64,000 nt of DNA from Rhodanobacter denitrificans (GTDB taxonomy: Bacteria > Pseudomonadota > Gammaproteobacteria > Xanthomonadales > Rhodanobacteraceae): the NCBI GenBank assembly GCA_017848855.1, contig JAFIHF010000023.1, forward strand, positions 1 through 64,000, read 5' to 3'. A program made the position numbers and the translations under genes. Of this stretch, positions 63,503 through 64,000 are shown piece by piece; positions within the stretch are counted from its first letter, which is position 1, and every line of letters begins with the position of its first letter. The notes beneath the pieces were generated by a model, which made no database searches, was not told the origin of the DNA, and saw only the letters and a list, made by a program, of their open reading frames with translations.

Positions 63503-63723
63503 AGAGCCTGTTTACGATCTCCGCATGGCCCGCGCCGGGAGCTGTTTGCGCGCAGGCCAAGGAAGAGCGAGGGAGTGGACGTCCGTCCACGACTGAGTGA
63601 TGACGCAGGAATGCGGGCAAACAGACCCGGCCCTTCGGGTTGTCTTGCCGTGGCCGCCACGCGCCACCACCTGACGGCCACGGCAAGACAACGCGGGCCA
63701 TACGGAGATCGCAAACAGGCTCT
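63503..63723. mobile_element. MITE-like element, copy 2 (221 bp)
   Basis: Terminal inverted repeats AGAGCCTGTTTACGATCTCCG / CGGAGATCGCAAACAGGCTCT are 21 bp long. The interior shares GAGCTGTTTGCGCGCAGGCCAAGGAAG, GGACGTCCGTCC and GCAAACAGACCCGGCCC blocks with copy 1, inverted. It has a long internal hairpin (TGTCTTGCCGTGGCCG / CGGCCACGGCAAGACA). The last base is the first base of the dapD stop triplet. Confidence 0.8.
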
Positions 63724-64000
63724 CACAAAGAGCGCAGCAGCTCGTTGATCGAGGTCTTGCCGCGCGTCTTCTCGTCCACCTGCTTCACGATCACCGCGGC
63801 GTACAGGCTGTGCGAGCCGTCCTTGGCGGGCAGGCTGCCGGCCACCACCACGCTGCCGGCGGGCACGCGGCCGTAGCTGATTTCGCCGGTGGCGCGGTTG
63901 TAGATGCGGGTGCTCTGGCCGAGGAACACGCCCATGCCGATCACGCTGCCGCGTTCCACCACCACGCCCTCGACCACTTCCGAACGCGCGCCGATGAAGC
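63723..64000 (-). CDS. dapD: Tetrahydrodipicolinate N-succinyltransferase, C-terminal part (gene runs off the window)
   Basis: The last 91 codons of dapD; the 5' part lies beyond base 64000. [32 protein letters not shown], in pattern, is the left-handed beta-helix of the hexapeptide family, and [24 protein letters not shown] (in two parts) is the DapD C-terminal strand and helix. It makes N-succinyl-L-2-amino-6-ketopimelate for the route completed by dapE 2 kb away. The stop overlaps the end of a MITE-like element. Confidence 0.93.
   Translation of the reverse strand, partial: FIGARSEVVEGVVVERGSVIGMGVFLGQSTRIYNRATGEISYGRVPAGSVVVAGSLPAKDGSHSLYAAVIVKQVDEKTRGKTSINELLRSL

Overview
The window is GC-rich chromosomal DNA from a gammaproteobacterium, most likely Xanthomonadales (Lysobacterales), family Rhodanobacteraceae (Rhodanobacter/Dyella-like). 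I infer this from the gene set: minCDE, bpt leucyltransferase, an Spx/ArsC-like gene beside dapD and dapE, caa3-type CtaG with Sco and PCu(A)C, and many secreted S9, S10, S33, M16 and DUF885 hydrolases. GTAG-headed REP palindromes like those known in Stenotrophomonas point the same way. No tRNA, rRNA, CRISPR array, prophage or transposase was seen. Accessory character is concentrated in two loci and in many interspersed repeats.

Layout. 0.3-6 kb: an FKBP isomerase, then a four-gene minus-strand block of diguanylate cyclase, borosin-type peptide backbone N-methyltransferase, small BBD-like candidate precursor, and a paralogous diguanylate cyclase. 6-15.1 kb: S10 peptidase, small secreted proteins, rlmKL, amidase, tesB and small membrane proteins. 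15.1-20.5 kb: bpt, an FMN/[3Fe-4S] glutamate-synthase-like protein, purT and a transglutaminase-like protein. 20.5-23.5 kb: DUF423, Sco, PCu(A)C and CtaG, a copper-delivery/oxidase-assembly group. 23.5-31 kb: a GldA/F/G-like ABC exporter, an SRPBCC protein and a DesK/DesR-type two-component pair. 31.2-35.4 kb: GNAT, minC, minD, minE, an HExxH protein and a GT9 glycosyltransferase. 35.6-41.8 kb: DUF885 and DUF2235 proteins, a fluoride riboswitch, crcB, DUF190, a CFA-type synthase and an S33 hydrolase. 42.3-51.3 kb: parC, a split lipoate ligase (lplB-lplA), an M16 peptidase pair, two Nudix genes and a phosphodiester-glycosidase-like lipoprotein. 51.3-56.4 kb: a perfect CRP/Clp-type site, a TIR-TM-TPR protein, two small proteins sharing a C-terminal PSIKNT motif, and a SLOG-like multi-TM protein. 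56.6-64 kb: DUF3224, an MBL-fold/beta-CASP protein, S9 peptidase, dapE, a VIT1-family protein, an Spx/ArsC-like protein and the 3' end of dapD.

The two most interesting systems are (1) the split borosin-like pair at 2713-3920, embedded between two c-di-GMP synthases, and (2) the TIR / PSIKNT / SLOG-TM locus at 51320-56361, which looks like an undescribed nucleotide-signalling module with some resemblance in logic to Thoeris. dapE also carries an in-frame insertion of a short repeat that also occurs in an intergenic region of the window, and a 221-267 bp MITE-like element is present twice, each time at a stop codon.
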